DNA from: Rhizomicrobium sp.
Lineage (GTDB): Bacteria > Pseudomonadota > Alphaproteobacteria > Micropepsales > Micropepsaceae
Direction of reading: 5' to 3'
DNA length: 64,000 bases
Assembly: GCA_037200045.1 (NCBI GenBank)
Contig: JBBCHM010000001.1
Location: 62,001-126,000, forward strand
Shown here: positions 19,308 through 27,974 of the stretch, in pieces
Layout of the letters: each line of letters starts with the position of its first letter
How positions within the stretch are numbered: the stretch's first letter is position 1
Translations under genes and position numbers: made by a program
The notes under the pieces: generated by a model
The model's database searches: none
Seen by the model: the letters and a program-made list of their open reading frames with translations, nothing else
What the model was told of the DNA's origin: nothing

Positions 19308-21173
19308 TCATTGTATCAGCGCTCTCGCGTTCTCTTCGATCACGGTGCGGTTCAGCTCGACGCCTGGGCTGATCTGCTCTTTCGTTTCGATCAAGTATTG
19401 CCGTTGCAGGCATTCGGCATCGTATTGGGCGAGAAATCCATTATAGAAGTCGACGTTGAGATTGTATGTGTTGACGTCGCTTAGCCTCATGTCGTCCATT
19501 CGTTGGGACATAGCGTGATTGACTATTTGTGCGACGAGGCAATAACGCAGCTCTGTTTCATCCAACTCGCCAGTGCCGGCCGTGGGGCGCCCAGTGGGGA
19601 AATTCGCGATGCCGGCCGTAACGCTGTGCACCGCACCCTCCAATGTCATGCCAGTCGCCCGCGGCTCCGTGGGAGGCATGCTTGCCCACGCATAAAGGCC
19701 TGCGACTATGGCGAGCCCCAGCACCAACATGAACGCTAAGGCGATCTGCCGCACATATTGGTGCAATTTGGCGCAGCGCGCGCAACGCAATACGAGCCGG
19801 TCGGTTATCGTATAGTGGTTCGTGGTCTGACCGAATTTGTGCGTTTGTCTTTCGAATCTCTTGCCGTGCAACACGACGCTGCGATCGTAGTCCGGCTCGT
19901 TCTCCTGACAAAAATAACAGACATGCTCGCGCTGCTGGTTCTGTTGCGTGCGCAGCGATGCGATCCTTTCGCGCAGCGATTGGGCGAAGGAGTTGGCGCT
20001 GATCTGTTGCAGCATCGCGTCGGTCTGTGCGTCCGGCTTGTCCCATCGCCGCAGTTGGAGAAACGCACGCTCCGCGGCATTGTCCAGCAGATCGACAAGG
20101 CCGAGGACATTCGTGCGGTCGGTTGCCTGCCAGCGCCGACGGATGACGGCCAGCCGGCGCAGATACCGCTGGAGCGGCTCGATCTTGTCGGTGCCGGCAT
20201 CGTTCAACAGATGATCCAGCGAGGTCAGTTCATTCTGCATCACTTGCCGTACCGGCCGCATTGCGGGCGTCAGCTCGCGCAGGTCGAGCCCGCCTGCCGC
20301 GACCGCGGCGATCATCGCTCTCGCGAGGCCGTATTGGTTGCGAAGCAATAGCGCACGGATCTCTTGTGCCGAAACGTCGACCAGATGCGCACGGATGCTC
20401 GCGACCAAGGTCTCCGCGTCGTTCTGCTGTACGAAATCGTCGTCGATCGCTGCGATCCGCACGGCGATGTGGCTGACCAGCGCCGGCGATGACTGCAAGT
20501 CGCCCCAAGCTTCGAGCCCCGCCTGCCAATGCGCACGGATCGCTTCCACGTCCGGCGAGCGATCGTCTGCAATCGTGCGATGGACGTCCAGTCTGACGGC
20601 GGCCGTTTCCGGAGTCCGGCCGCTGCCTGCCGAGAGCGGCGTTGTGGCGGGCGTTGTGTCGGCCGGCCAGCAGCCGTTGAGGCGGCAGGCCGCCGCCAAT
20701 AGATTTAGATTGGCCGCGTTGATCCGCGTAGCAATATTCACCGGTGCGGGAATGTCGGCGCTATCGTCTTTCGGCGGGGGCGGGATGGCGGCGAGATAAT
20801 CGCACAGCAAGCTGTCGCTGCGCTCCGCCAGGATGCGCGCCAACAGCGCGCCATGAGGATCGCCTGCCGGGTCGAACCAGAGAAATTCGTTCTTAAGCCG
20901 CAGCAAAGGCTCTTCGATGGTTTGGGCGGCGCGCTGCATTTCCACCGGATCCGGCTGGGGCAGCCACGGCAGCAAGTCCGGCGTGTCGAGCGCCATGTCG
21001 GCGCGGGACAAGATCACCGCCTGTTCGGCCTCGAAAGCGGCTTGGGTTGTGGTCGTGCCTGCCGCGATGCGTAGAACGCGCAAGGGATTGAGCGCGAAGG
21101 TCTGCAGCGCAGGCGAGATGCTCGCTGAGCGGGCTTCCGTCGTGGTCGCCGGGGCGTCGGGATCACGCCACAT
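19308..21173 (-). CDS. J-like/zinc-ribbon/membrane protein, 621 aa
   Basis: The N-terminal region carries ALNPLRVLRIAAGTTTTQAA and later EEPLLRLKNEFLWF. This layout matches the NP(Y/F)RVLGL...LxxxLFWF modules that accompany Hsp70 in other bacteria and resemble J domains without HPD. A long helical middle follows. Cys419/422 (CYFC) and Cys464/467 (CARC) form a probable zinc ribbon, then a membrane helix at about 475-497 and an outer domain of about 120 residues. The start at 21173 (MWRDPDAP) overlaps the Hsp70 stop by 11 bases; the longer frame to 21239 adds Hsp70 shadow. It is likely the membrane-tethered partner of the first Hsp70. Confidence 0.75.
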   Translation of the reverse strand: MWRDPDAPATTTEARSASISPALQTFALNPLRVLRIAAGTTTTQAAFEAEQAVILSRADMALDTPDLLPWLPQPDPVEMQRAAQTIEEPLLRLKNEFLWFDPAGDPHGALLARILAERSDSLLCDYLAAIPPPPKDDSADIPAPVNIATRINAANLNLLAAACRLNGCWPADTTPATTPLSAGSGRTPETAAVRLDVHRTIADDRSPDVEAIRAHWQAGLEAWGDLQSSPALVSHIAVRIAAIDDDFVQQNDAETLVASIRAHLVDVSAQEIRALLLRNQYGLARAMIAAVAAGGLDLRELTPAMRPVRQVMQNELTSLDHLLNDAGTDKIEPLQRYLRRLAVIRRRWQATDRTNVLGLVDLLDNAAERAFLQLRRWDKPDAQTDAMLQQISANSFAQSLRERIASLRTQQNQQREHVCYFCQENEPDYDRSVVLHGKRFERQTHKFGQTTNHYTITDRLVLRCARCAKLHQYVRQIALAFMLVLGLAIVAGLYAWASMPPTEPRATGMTLEGAVHSVTAGIANFPTGRPTAGTGELDETELRYCLVAQIVNHAMSQRMDDMRLSDVNTYNLNVDFYNGFLAQYDAECLQRQYLIETKEQISPGVELNRTVIEENARALIQ

Positions 21174-23574
21174 GGGACATAACGGCGGCTGGTATGGCGA
21201 CAGTCTCGGGCAAGAGGCGGAGCAGGGCGAAGCAAGCATCGATAAGGCCGGACAGGTCGTTGCGGATTATGGCCTGCTTCCCCGCCTCTATGGGCTCGAT
21301 GCCTTCCGCAGCCCGAGGACTCTGCTGGACTTTGAGCAACAGGTCTTCGAATAGATCGCGCCAGAAGTAGGGCTCGCGTTGGAGCACGCGCCATTCCACC
21401 GCCTCTGCGGCCTTCAGGCGCGCCGCGGCTATGTCGAGATCGGAACGGTTGACCGCGTCGAAGAATTCGCTGGTGATCGCCTCCAGTTCGCGTGCGATCT
21501 CCTTGTCGCCGTCGCGCAGCAGCTGGGTCGAGCGGGCGTGGGAATCCCGGAACCGTTGGGCCAGTTCGCTCACGCGATCGCCCGACGCTATCGCATCGAT
21601 CATCAAAGCCATTTTACGCAATAGGTCGCCGGCCTGCAGGCGCTCATCGGCGCCCCCGTCCTTCAGCAGGTCGTCGATCAATTGGACGTTCTCGTCGACG
21701 TCGTTCTGCGGTCCTTCGAGGCCAGTCACGAGACGCTCGAGCTCCGATAGCCGCTTCTTCTGGTCCTCGAGCGCGTCTTGGAGTTTTTCGCCGCTTTGTG
21801 TCGCCAGACCGAATGTGACGATGTCGGAGAATGTCATATCGAGCGCCGGGATGTAGGCCTCGGCGCGGGTGGTGGAATATTCGTCGACGCCGAGCGTTAC
21901 CAGTACTTCCGAACCGGCCGGCAGATCGCGCGACAGCTCGACGGCGGCGATGCGTATTTCGCCGATCACCGTGTTACGGTCGCCCTGCTCGCTCTCGCCT
22001 TGGACCAGGGGAACGTGCACCGCTACCCCGGATTGACCGCGAACCAGGCGAAAGGTCGTGGCGTGGGTCTGGGACATGCGTGCCGGCAGCACGCTGCCCT
22101 TGCGCAGATACCAGCGAACGAATCCATCCGCGAGCATGACGCCCACCGATTGAGACAGTACCGGCTTGGCGATCGTCGTGCCATGCACCATCACAAAGGA
22201 GGCTTGTGTCAATGGCTGGCGTTTGCCGTCGCATTGGGCGACCAGCTCGAAAGCGCTGAGCCGGTTCTCGGCAAGGTCGAGCTGCAGAGCGAAGCTGCCA
22301 TTGTCGCGAACCGGGGACCACGCTCTGGGTTCCGATTCACCGTCTTTCACGACACCGACCAGCCACGCGCCGGGGCCACGTGGCCCGGTCAGTTTGCCTG
22401 CGATCATCGGCCGCGGATTGTTCGTCATCGCTTCATAGGCGATTTCCGCCGATAGAGCTTCGCTCGAGACGCTGCGCGATACGTTGACTTTCTGAGTGGC
22501 GGCATAGATCGCGGCGCCGATCACGACGGCCTGGGTGGGATCGACATAATGTCGCGTCTCGATCCCGAGTTGCGCGGCCAGAAAGGTTTTTAGATAGGGC
22601 GTCTGGGTCGGCCCGCCGACCAGCACCAGTCGGTTCATCTGTGCCGCCTGCAGGCGGTTGCGTGCGAGTATTGCTTGGCAAATCTGGACCGTGCGCCCGA
22701 GAATCGGCTCGATCAGGCGCTCGAGCTCCGAGCGTTCGATCGAAACGGCGAAAGCCGCATGTCCCGGCGCCTCCACGTGCAGATCGGCGCTCTCGGCATC
22801 CGACAGCGCAATGCGCGTCCGCTCGGCTTCCAGTCGGAGGCGGCCGAAAGTCTCTGCATAGACCGGGTCGTTTCGCTCAAATGCTCCGATGCGGCCATCC
22901 GCGCGGATTAAGCCGACCACGTGACGGGCTACCACGCGGTCGAGGTCTTTGCCGCCCAGATGATTGTCGCCGTCATGGTCGATGACTTGGAGCCGCCCGC
23001 CGCGCGAGCGTACGAGCGATACGTCGAACGTTCCGCCGCCCAGATCGTATACCAACCAGTAGCCGTCGCGCAGCTCCGCCGATCCGACGCTGGCGATGGC
23101 CGCCGCTATGGGCTCCTGCAGCAAGGGCGCCTGCGCGATGCCGGCCAAGGCGGCGGCGCGGCGCGTCGCCTCGCATTGCGGCAGCTGAAACATTGCGGGA
23201 ATTGTGATGACCGCCGCATCGATGGGAGAACCGAAACTTGCTTCGGCGCGCCTCACCAGCGATTTGAGTATCTCCGCTGACAGCGCTTCCGGCGAGTAGC
23301 TGCGGCCGTTGCTGAAAGGCACCTGTTCGCCCGTGCCCATCAGGCGCTTGAACTCCTGCGCGACGTTGGTGGTATCGTCGGCGCGGCGCGCCCGCGCTTC
23401 GCGGCCCACCATCACCTGTCCATCGGCACCGATATGCACGATAGAGGGCAGCAACACATCGCCGTCTGCTCCGATGACCTCGGTATGGACGCCCATCTGC
23501 CGAGCGATGGCGGAATTCGTCGTGCCCAGGTCGATGCCGAAGTCGATGGTTCGCAAATCGTCGCCTTTCTTCAC
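21163..23574 (-). CDS. Hsp70-family ATPase, 803 aa (first of two)
   Basis: The ATPase domain has FGIDLGTTNSAIARQM, LVYDLGGGTFDVSLVRS and LVLVGGPTQTPYLKTF. The C-terminal half differs strongly from DnaK: a beta region (about 390-590), then a coiled-coil/helical section (EDQKKRLSELERLVTGLEG) and further helices to residue 803, roughly 160 longer than DnaK. This suggests a specialised Hsp70 with its own lid or docking domain. It overlaps the upstream membrane-protein gene by four bases and the downstream J-like gene by 11. Distinct sequence from the 611-aa Hsp70 argues against recent tandem duplication. Confidence 0.9.
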   Translation of the reverse strand: MKKGDDLRTIDFGIDLGTTNSAIARQMGVHTEVIGADGDVLLPSIVHIGADGQVMVGREARARRADDTTNVAQEFKRLMGTGEQVPFSNGRSYSPEALSAEILKSLVRRAEASFGSPIDAAVITIPAMFQLPQCEATRRAAALAGIAQAPLLQEPIAAAIASVGSAELRDGYWLVYDLGGGTFDVSLVRSRGGRLQVIDHDGDNHLGGKDLDRVVARHVVGLIRADGRIGAFERNDPVYAETFGRLRLEAERTRIALSDAESADLHVEAPGHAAFAVSIERSELERLIEPILGRTVQICQAILARNRLQAAQMNRLVLVGGPTQTPYLKTFLAAQLGIETRHYVDPTQAVVIGAAIYAATQKVNVSRSVSSEALSAEIAYEAMTNNPRPMIAGKLTGPRGPGAWLVGVVKDGESEPRAWSPVRDNGSFALQLDLAENRLSAFELVAQCDGKRQPLTQASFVMVHGTTIAKPVLSQSVGVMLADGFVRWYLRKGSVLPARMSQTHATTFRLVRGQSGVAVHVPLVQGESEQGDRNTVIGEIRIAAVELSRDLPAGSEVLVTLGVDEYSTTRAEAYIPALDMTFSDIVTFGLATQSGEKLQDALEDQKKRLSELERLVTGLEGPQNDVDENVQLIDDLLKDGGADERLQAGDLLRKMALMIDAIASGDRVSELAQRFRDSHARSTQLLRDGDKEIARELEAITSEFFDAVNRSDLDIAAARLKAAEAVEWRVLQREPYFWRDLFEDLLLKVQQSPRAAEGIEPIEAGKQAIIRNDLSGLIDACFALLRLLPETVAIPAAVMSHVA

Positions 23575-24245
23575 GCGGCCAGTTGAAATTCCATCACCAG
23601 CTTGCCGTCACGCTCCGCGCGAGCCTCTTTGGGTACCGCCGCTGACGAAGGAGAGGTGTCCAGCATTCGGGGCGCCACGATGCAGCCGCCCTCGGCCAAG
23701 GAAAAAAACAGGGCTGCGTCGCCCTGTTCGGAGTCAACAAATAGGGTGAAGGCGTTTATTCTGACCTCCGCGCCCGGGTGGGACAGCTCCGCCTCGAGCG
23801 CGCGCAGATGTTCCCCCCAGCCGTTGGCGAAGCCCGCGTAACGTCCGATCGCGCGCGCATTCTCGAACCGCTCGGGAACGACGACGAAATAGGCATAGCC
23901 CTCCTCTGTGCGCGCCAGCACCGAGCTTGCGTCGTCCGTCGCCAGAGCCTTGGCGATCTGCTGGTCGATATCCTTGATCGCAATCTGATTCTTGCGCAGG
24001 CGCCCGAGGCAGGTGCCGGCCGAGTGGCCAACAGGCGTGCCCTCCGCCTCGATCCAGCTGCTGGCAAGGTTCAATATGCCGGAAGCGCCTATCCGGTCGG
24101 GAAGAAAAGTGGAGGCGGAGGTGGCAGACGCCGCCTGGGGAAACAAAGTCGGTTTAAGCCTGCGCCAGCTCCAGACCGACCAAGCTGCGGTGGCCCCCGC
24201 AACCAGCAACGTCAGGCCTAAGACAAGCGCGCCACTGCCCGACAT
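23571..24245 (-). CDS. Membrane-anchored protein, first gene of the Hsp70/TIR operon, 224 aa
   Basis: One N-terminal membrane helix (about residues 5-28, GALVLGLTLLVAGATAAWSV) followed by a soluble domain of about 190 residues containing EGYAYFVVVPERFENARAIG and an alternating strand/helix pattern. No family recognised. The start at 24245 has GGAGGG about seven bases upstream; no gene precedes it on this strand, so it opens the operon. Its stop overlaps the Hsp70 start by four bases. Confidence 0.75.
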   Translation of the reverse strand: MSGSGALVLGLTLLVAGATAAWSVWSWRRLKPTLFPQAASATSASTFLPDRIGASGILNLASSWIEAEGTPVGHSAGTCLGRLRKNQIAIKDIDQQIAKALATDDASSVLARTEEGYAYFVVVPERFENARAIGRYAGFANGWGEHLRALEAELSHPGAEVRINAFTLFVDSEQGDAALFFSLAEGGCIVAPRMLDTSPSSAAVPKEARAERDGKLVMEFQLAA

Positions 24246-24464
24246 AATTGGCCCTCCGATGACTTTGTAACCCTATAGTTGTAAGGGAGGCAAACCTTTT
24301 TGGCGACTTGCGGTTACTGTGCCTGCGAGATCAACAGATTGATCCGCCAGATTCTTTCATTGCAGTGCTCGACTCCGATATATTCCCGATGAAATCTCTT
24401 TCGTCCCGGACGCGAACATTCTATGCGCATTGTACCGTGACTATCGCGATAGGGCGGCTCGCCA
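24246..24464. promoter_or_regulatory. Divergent intergenic region between the Hsp70/TIR operon and the SLOG gene
   Basis: These 219 bases must hold the promoters for a 17-kb operon (leftwards) and the SLOG-membrane gene (rightwards). A partly symmetric TGTAACCCTATAGTTGTAAG lies at about 24266-24285 and is A/T-richer than its surroundings. It could be an operator or a -10 region for the operon. No clear -35/-10 pair stands out, so promoter positions are not assigned. Confidence 0.4.
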
Positions 24465-26429
24465 ATGCAAATGCATGCCACATCTCTGCTGATCGGCGTA
24501 TCCGGCAAGCGTGAGCTGGGAAGCAACACGTCCGGTGTCTGCCGGTCCACGGTCGCTATTTTCGGCCACCTTGATCGGGAATTTCCGCACACGCCGAAGG
24601 TGCTGCTGAGCAGTCTGGCTGTCGGCGCCGACCGAATTGCCGCGCAGGAGGCGCTCAAACGCAACGGATGGAGCGTGGTGGCTGTTTTGCCTTTGGCGGC
24701 TGAACTTTACTGTGAAGACTTTGATGAAGCCGCGGCAATCGAGTTCCGCACACTGCTCGCACATGAGCGTGTCCGAACTTACGTCCTGCCACCGCTTCTG
24801 GATCCAGCCTCGGGCGTGCCGTTTGCGCGGGAATCGCTCCATCGCAAGGCCGGCATCTCCAATCCGTCCCGGTCGCAGCACTACGAACAGTCGGGCCTCT
24901 TCATCGCGAGAGCATCGATGCTCATGCTCGCCGTGATGGATGCATCCGAAATGCCCGGCCGCGTCGGGGGGACCGCGCGCATAGCCCGCTACCGCGTAAC
25001 TGGCTCGATGGACGAGGTGGCCTGCGACGTCACGGAGCGCAGCGCGGTCCTCACACCGCCATCGCCGCTCGACATGGCGCATCCGAGGCCGCTGCTACTT
25101 ATCGATCTCGCTGCAATGCCCACAACGCCGCCAGCGACGCCGTTTGCGATCTTCGACGGCGCCGGCAAACATCGCTTGGACGATCGACTCCAATCCCGGC
25201 GATGCTTTCAGCTCCCCCGCGCTCTGGAGCTCTTCAATCGTCAGTCCGCCAGTGGGCGGGCGGACGCAAATGCCCCGCAAGACTCGGCTCAAGCCCTGCG
25301 AAGCAGCCGCACGAGTGTAACGCGGCTGCAGGCTCGCGCCGTAACCCGCGTGCGCCAGTCGGTCTCGATACTCGCTGCCCTTTTCGCCGCGGCCGTCACG
25401 TCATGGGAGGTGTACGTGGAGCGCGCTCATATACATGACGGATATTTGGGCATAGGTTTTTACGTCGGCTTGGTCTGTGCGGCTATCGGGCTTTACCTGA
25501 TTGCCCGCCACATGCTGTGGCAGCCGATTGCTGACGATTATCGCGCCGTCGCCGAAGCGTTGCGCGTTCAAATCGCGTGGTGGGAGGCTGGCTTAGCGGG
25601 ACCCGATCACCGCGTCGATGCGCACTACCTGGCTCGCGGACAAGGTTCGCTCGGACTGGTTCGGCAGGCCATCGCCGCCATGATCGATGCGGCAACATTG
25701 CTGTTCGCACCGCCCCGGCGCGTCCCGGACTCCGAAGCTCTTTGGATCGACGCACAGATCGCGTTCTTCTGCGATCGTACAGCGCGGCGAGAAAGGCGAC
25801 TTCTCATGGTAGAGCTGTCGAGCTGGTTTCTCTTTCTAAGCAGCTTGGGCGCAGCATCGGTCTTGCTCGTTTTGGAGGTCTTACGGATGGGAGGGCCGCT
25901 ATCGATGGCCGGGCAAAGCGATGGACCGATACTCGCCACCATCTTCATTGGGGCCGCAGTGCCCCTGCTTGTCGTCCTGATCCTTCTCGCCCGATCGCGG
26001 CCCGGCGCAATCATGCATCTTACCGGCGTCGGCAAGCCACTTCTCAAGCCCCAAACATGGCTGCTCTCCCTGATCGTCGGAGCGGTCATCGCGACTGGTA
26101 TCGCGCGCTTGTCCGTCGATCCGGATGTGGCAGAAACCGTCATTGGGGTTATGCTGATCTCCACGGCTGCCATCGGGGGCGCGATCCGCTACTTGGCAGA
26201 CGCTTTATCTTGGGAAGCGGAATTGCACGGCTACTCGGACGCACTCGATGTCTTCAGGACAGCGAGGTCGGCGCTTGCCGACAATGCGGTGAGCGGGCGC
26301 GCCGAACGGGAAAAGGAGCAGCGTCGACGGGCGATCTTGACGGCTCTTGGCCGTAAGGCGCTTGCGGAGAACGAGAGTTGGCTGCGCGCCCATCGCGAGC
26401 GACCGCTGCAGCCGGTAGTGGGAGCTTAG
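24465..26429 (+). CDS. SLOG-like sensor fused to a multi-helix membrane domain (SLATT-like), 654 aa
   Basis: The N-terminal 160 residues fit a SLOG/TIR-SLOG Rossmann-like domain: IGVSGKREL, then SSLAVGADRIAAQEALKRNG, VVAVLPLAAELYCEDF and a late strand ASMLMLAVMDA. The C-terminal half has about six membrane helices (near 300-318, 331-350 and four between 450 and 600). The loop DDYRAVAEALRVQIAWWEAG after the first pair resembles SLATT proteins, proposed pore-forming effectors. SLOG domains bind nucleotide-derived ligands, for example the TIR product in Thoeris. Divergent to the TIR operon, it is the natural candidate for its output. The fold assignment is by pattern only. Confidence 0.7.
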   Translation: MQMHATSLLIGVSGKRELGSNTSGVCRSTVAIFGHLDREFPHTPKVLLSSLAVGADRIAAQEALKRNGWSVVAVLPLAAELYCEDFDEAAAIEFRTLLAHERVRTYVLPPLLDPASGVPFARESLHRKAGISNPSRSQHYEQSGLFIARASMLMLAVMDASEMPGRVGGTARIARYRVTGSMDEVACDVTERSAVLTPPSPLDMAHPRPLLLIDLAAMPTTPPATPFAIFDGAGKHRLDDRLQSRRCFQLPRALELFNRQSASGRADANAPQDSAQALRSSRTSVTRLQARAVTRVRQSVSILAALFAAAVTSWEVYVERAHIHDGYLGIGFYVGLVCAAIGLYLIARHMLWQPIADDYRAVAEALRVQIAWWEAGLAGPDHRVDAHYLARGQGSLGLVRQAIAAMIDAATLLFAPPRRVPDSEALWIDAQIAFFCDRTARRERRLLMVELSSWFLFLSSLGAASVLLVLEVLRMGGPLSMAGQSDGPILATIFIGAAVPLLVVLILLARSRPGAIMHLTGVGKPLLKPQTWLLSLIVGAVIATGIARLSVDPDVAETVIGVMLISTAAIGGAIRYLADALSWEAELHGYSDALDVFRTARSALADNAVSGRAEREKEQRRRAILTALGRKALAENESWLRAHRERPLQPVVGA

Positions 26430-26604
26430 CGCCATTTGGCTCCGCTATGGCCCACCTAGCCGCCGGAGGGCGGTATTGCTAAGCGCCTATTGCACCCACG
26501 GCGCGCTGCTGATCGCGCCTAGTCATATGTTAGCTGAAATGCTCAACCCTATCCGCGACTTTCCGCGGCTTGGACGATGGCGACGATACGTCGTCCCCTG
26601 CACC

Positions 26605-27392
26605 CTACTGGGTCCGCGCAATGAGCGCGAAGCGATCGAGTGAAAGGATCGGGGTTCCTTCGGCGACGACCGCCGGTGCCGGACCGCTGGGAAAGGACGC
26701 TTCGATCTCGTCCTGAAAGATCAGGGGTATCCGGCATCTTCATACATGTCTCGCGGAACGAGTAGCGAATTGAGCAACGCGGTGATCAAGGCGTCTGGTT
26801 GTTCCGGAAATGATGCTCGGGCGATTTTTTCAAACGCGCTTTTCGCCAGATACTCCGTCAAAATCCTTCCCCCATCGGCAGTCATCGCCCAAGCGACTTT
26901 TTCCATAAACAACATGGCGCGGGTGATGAAGTCGGCGTCAAACTGCCAATCCTGTGACGATCGGACCGCCTTGCGCTCAATGTCTCGCCGAATTTTGAAG
27001 CGAGACCATTCGAGAAGAAGGTTAGTTCGGCCGATTTGGCGCACGCCATGGGCCGCGACGTCATCCAAGATCAATCTTAGAAACAAGGGATGAGCGAAAA
27101 GGTCCTTGTAGAACGCTGCCACCGTCCCGTCGTCCAGCAATTGGACAAAACTACTTACTCGACTTGCCTCTTCGAATTTGCCATTGGATTTCAGTGTCTC
27201 CATGCTACCAAGAGCAAAATCACGTATCTGAGCTCTTTCCCAAGGCTCAAGTGAGAAGATGCGGATCGGGCGTCTCGAGCCGTGCTTCCTGCTCAAGATC
27301 ATCAACCCTGATTCCAGGCTTTCAAAAGTTGCGATGAAATGCTCTCGCCTAGTCGTCAGAACGATCGGGCAATGCAAATCCCCTAGACACAA
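26605..27392 (-). pseudogene. STAND/NACHT-type NTPase fragment, both ends damaged
   Basis: A 223-codon frame (27392-26721) resembles the middle of a STAND ATPase after the Walker motifs: CPIVLTTRREHF (sensor strand with R), FSLEPWERAQIRDFA, LFAHPLFLRLILDD (the conserved NPLxLxLL-type helix) and LLLEWSRFKIRRDIER. No P-loop or Walker B precedes it; its upstream end fuses directly into the DUF2075-like gene. After its stop a second phase reads LIFQDEIEASFPSGPAPAVV to a TAG at 26605-26607, possibly the original C-terminus displaced by a frameshift. Non-functional as an NTPase. Confidence 0.6.
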
Positions 27393-27859
27393 CCCGCAAT
27401 TTGCACACCGGGTCTGTTGTGAAAGGCGCGAGCGAAGTTCAACAGGTGACGGCGATATCCATCGACCTGGAGGCTCGGGTGAACGACTTGTACGGGACCG
27501 TTTCGCATCATGATGGTCAAGCGACCATCAGTCGACGAGCCCACGTTCGACCATTGCTTCAATTCGATAAGAACAAGTGAGGCCTGACCGCCGGCGCCCT
27601 GTCCATACAAGACGGCATCAATCCGCTCACTATAATAAGGTAGCTGCACCTCGAGCCCCACGAGAACGCTGTCCGAAAGCTCGCAGAGTTCGAGAAGCCC
27701 ACTCAAACGTGGGAGACTGCCATTCCAGGAGGCCCGCTCTGCCTGGCTGACCGAGCAACCGACAGCGTCGCGATAGGCGGTCTCCAAGATTGCGAACAAT
27801 CGGTTCGATTTGACTGCGTAGCAGAATTCTCGAACGGGCAGGATCAGTGTCGGTCTCAT
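27383..27859 (-). pseudogene. DUF2075-type nuclease/helicase, N-terminal part only
   Basis: 158 codons with RIDAVLYGQGAGGQASLVLI followed by ELKQWSNVGS, and HPSLQVDGYRRHLLNF. This matches the N-terminal PD-(D/E)xK-like module (D...ELK) of DUF2075 proteins, which normally continue into a P-loop ATPase. Here the frame ends right after GVQIAGCV, where relatives usually continue with a YLHN-like stretch, and STAND-like sequence begins in another phase. I read this as a deletion joining two different genes at about 27385. Confidence 0.55.
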
Positions 27860-27974
27860 GCGCTCATCATAGGCCCCATCAAGCGAGCGAATTTCAATCT
27901 TCGGAAATGAAGAGCAGTGGCAGCATGGATCGGCTGTGACACCCGGAGCGCAGGAGTGGCGGTGGAATACGGTG

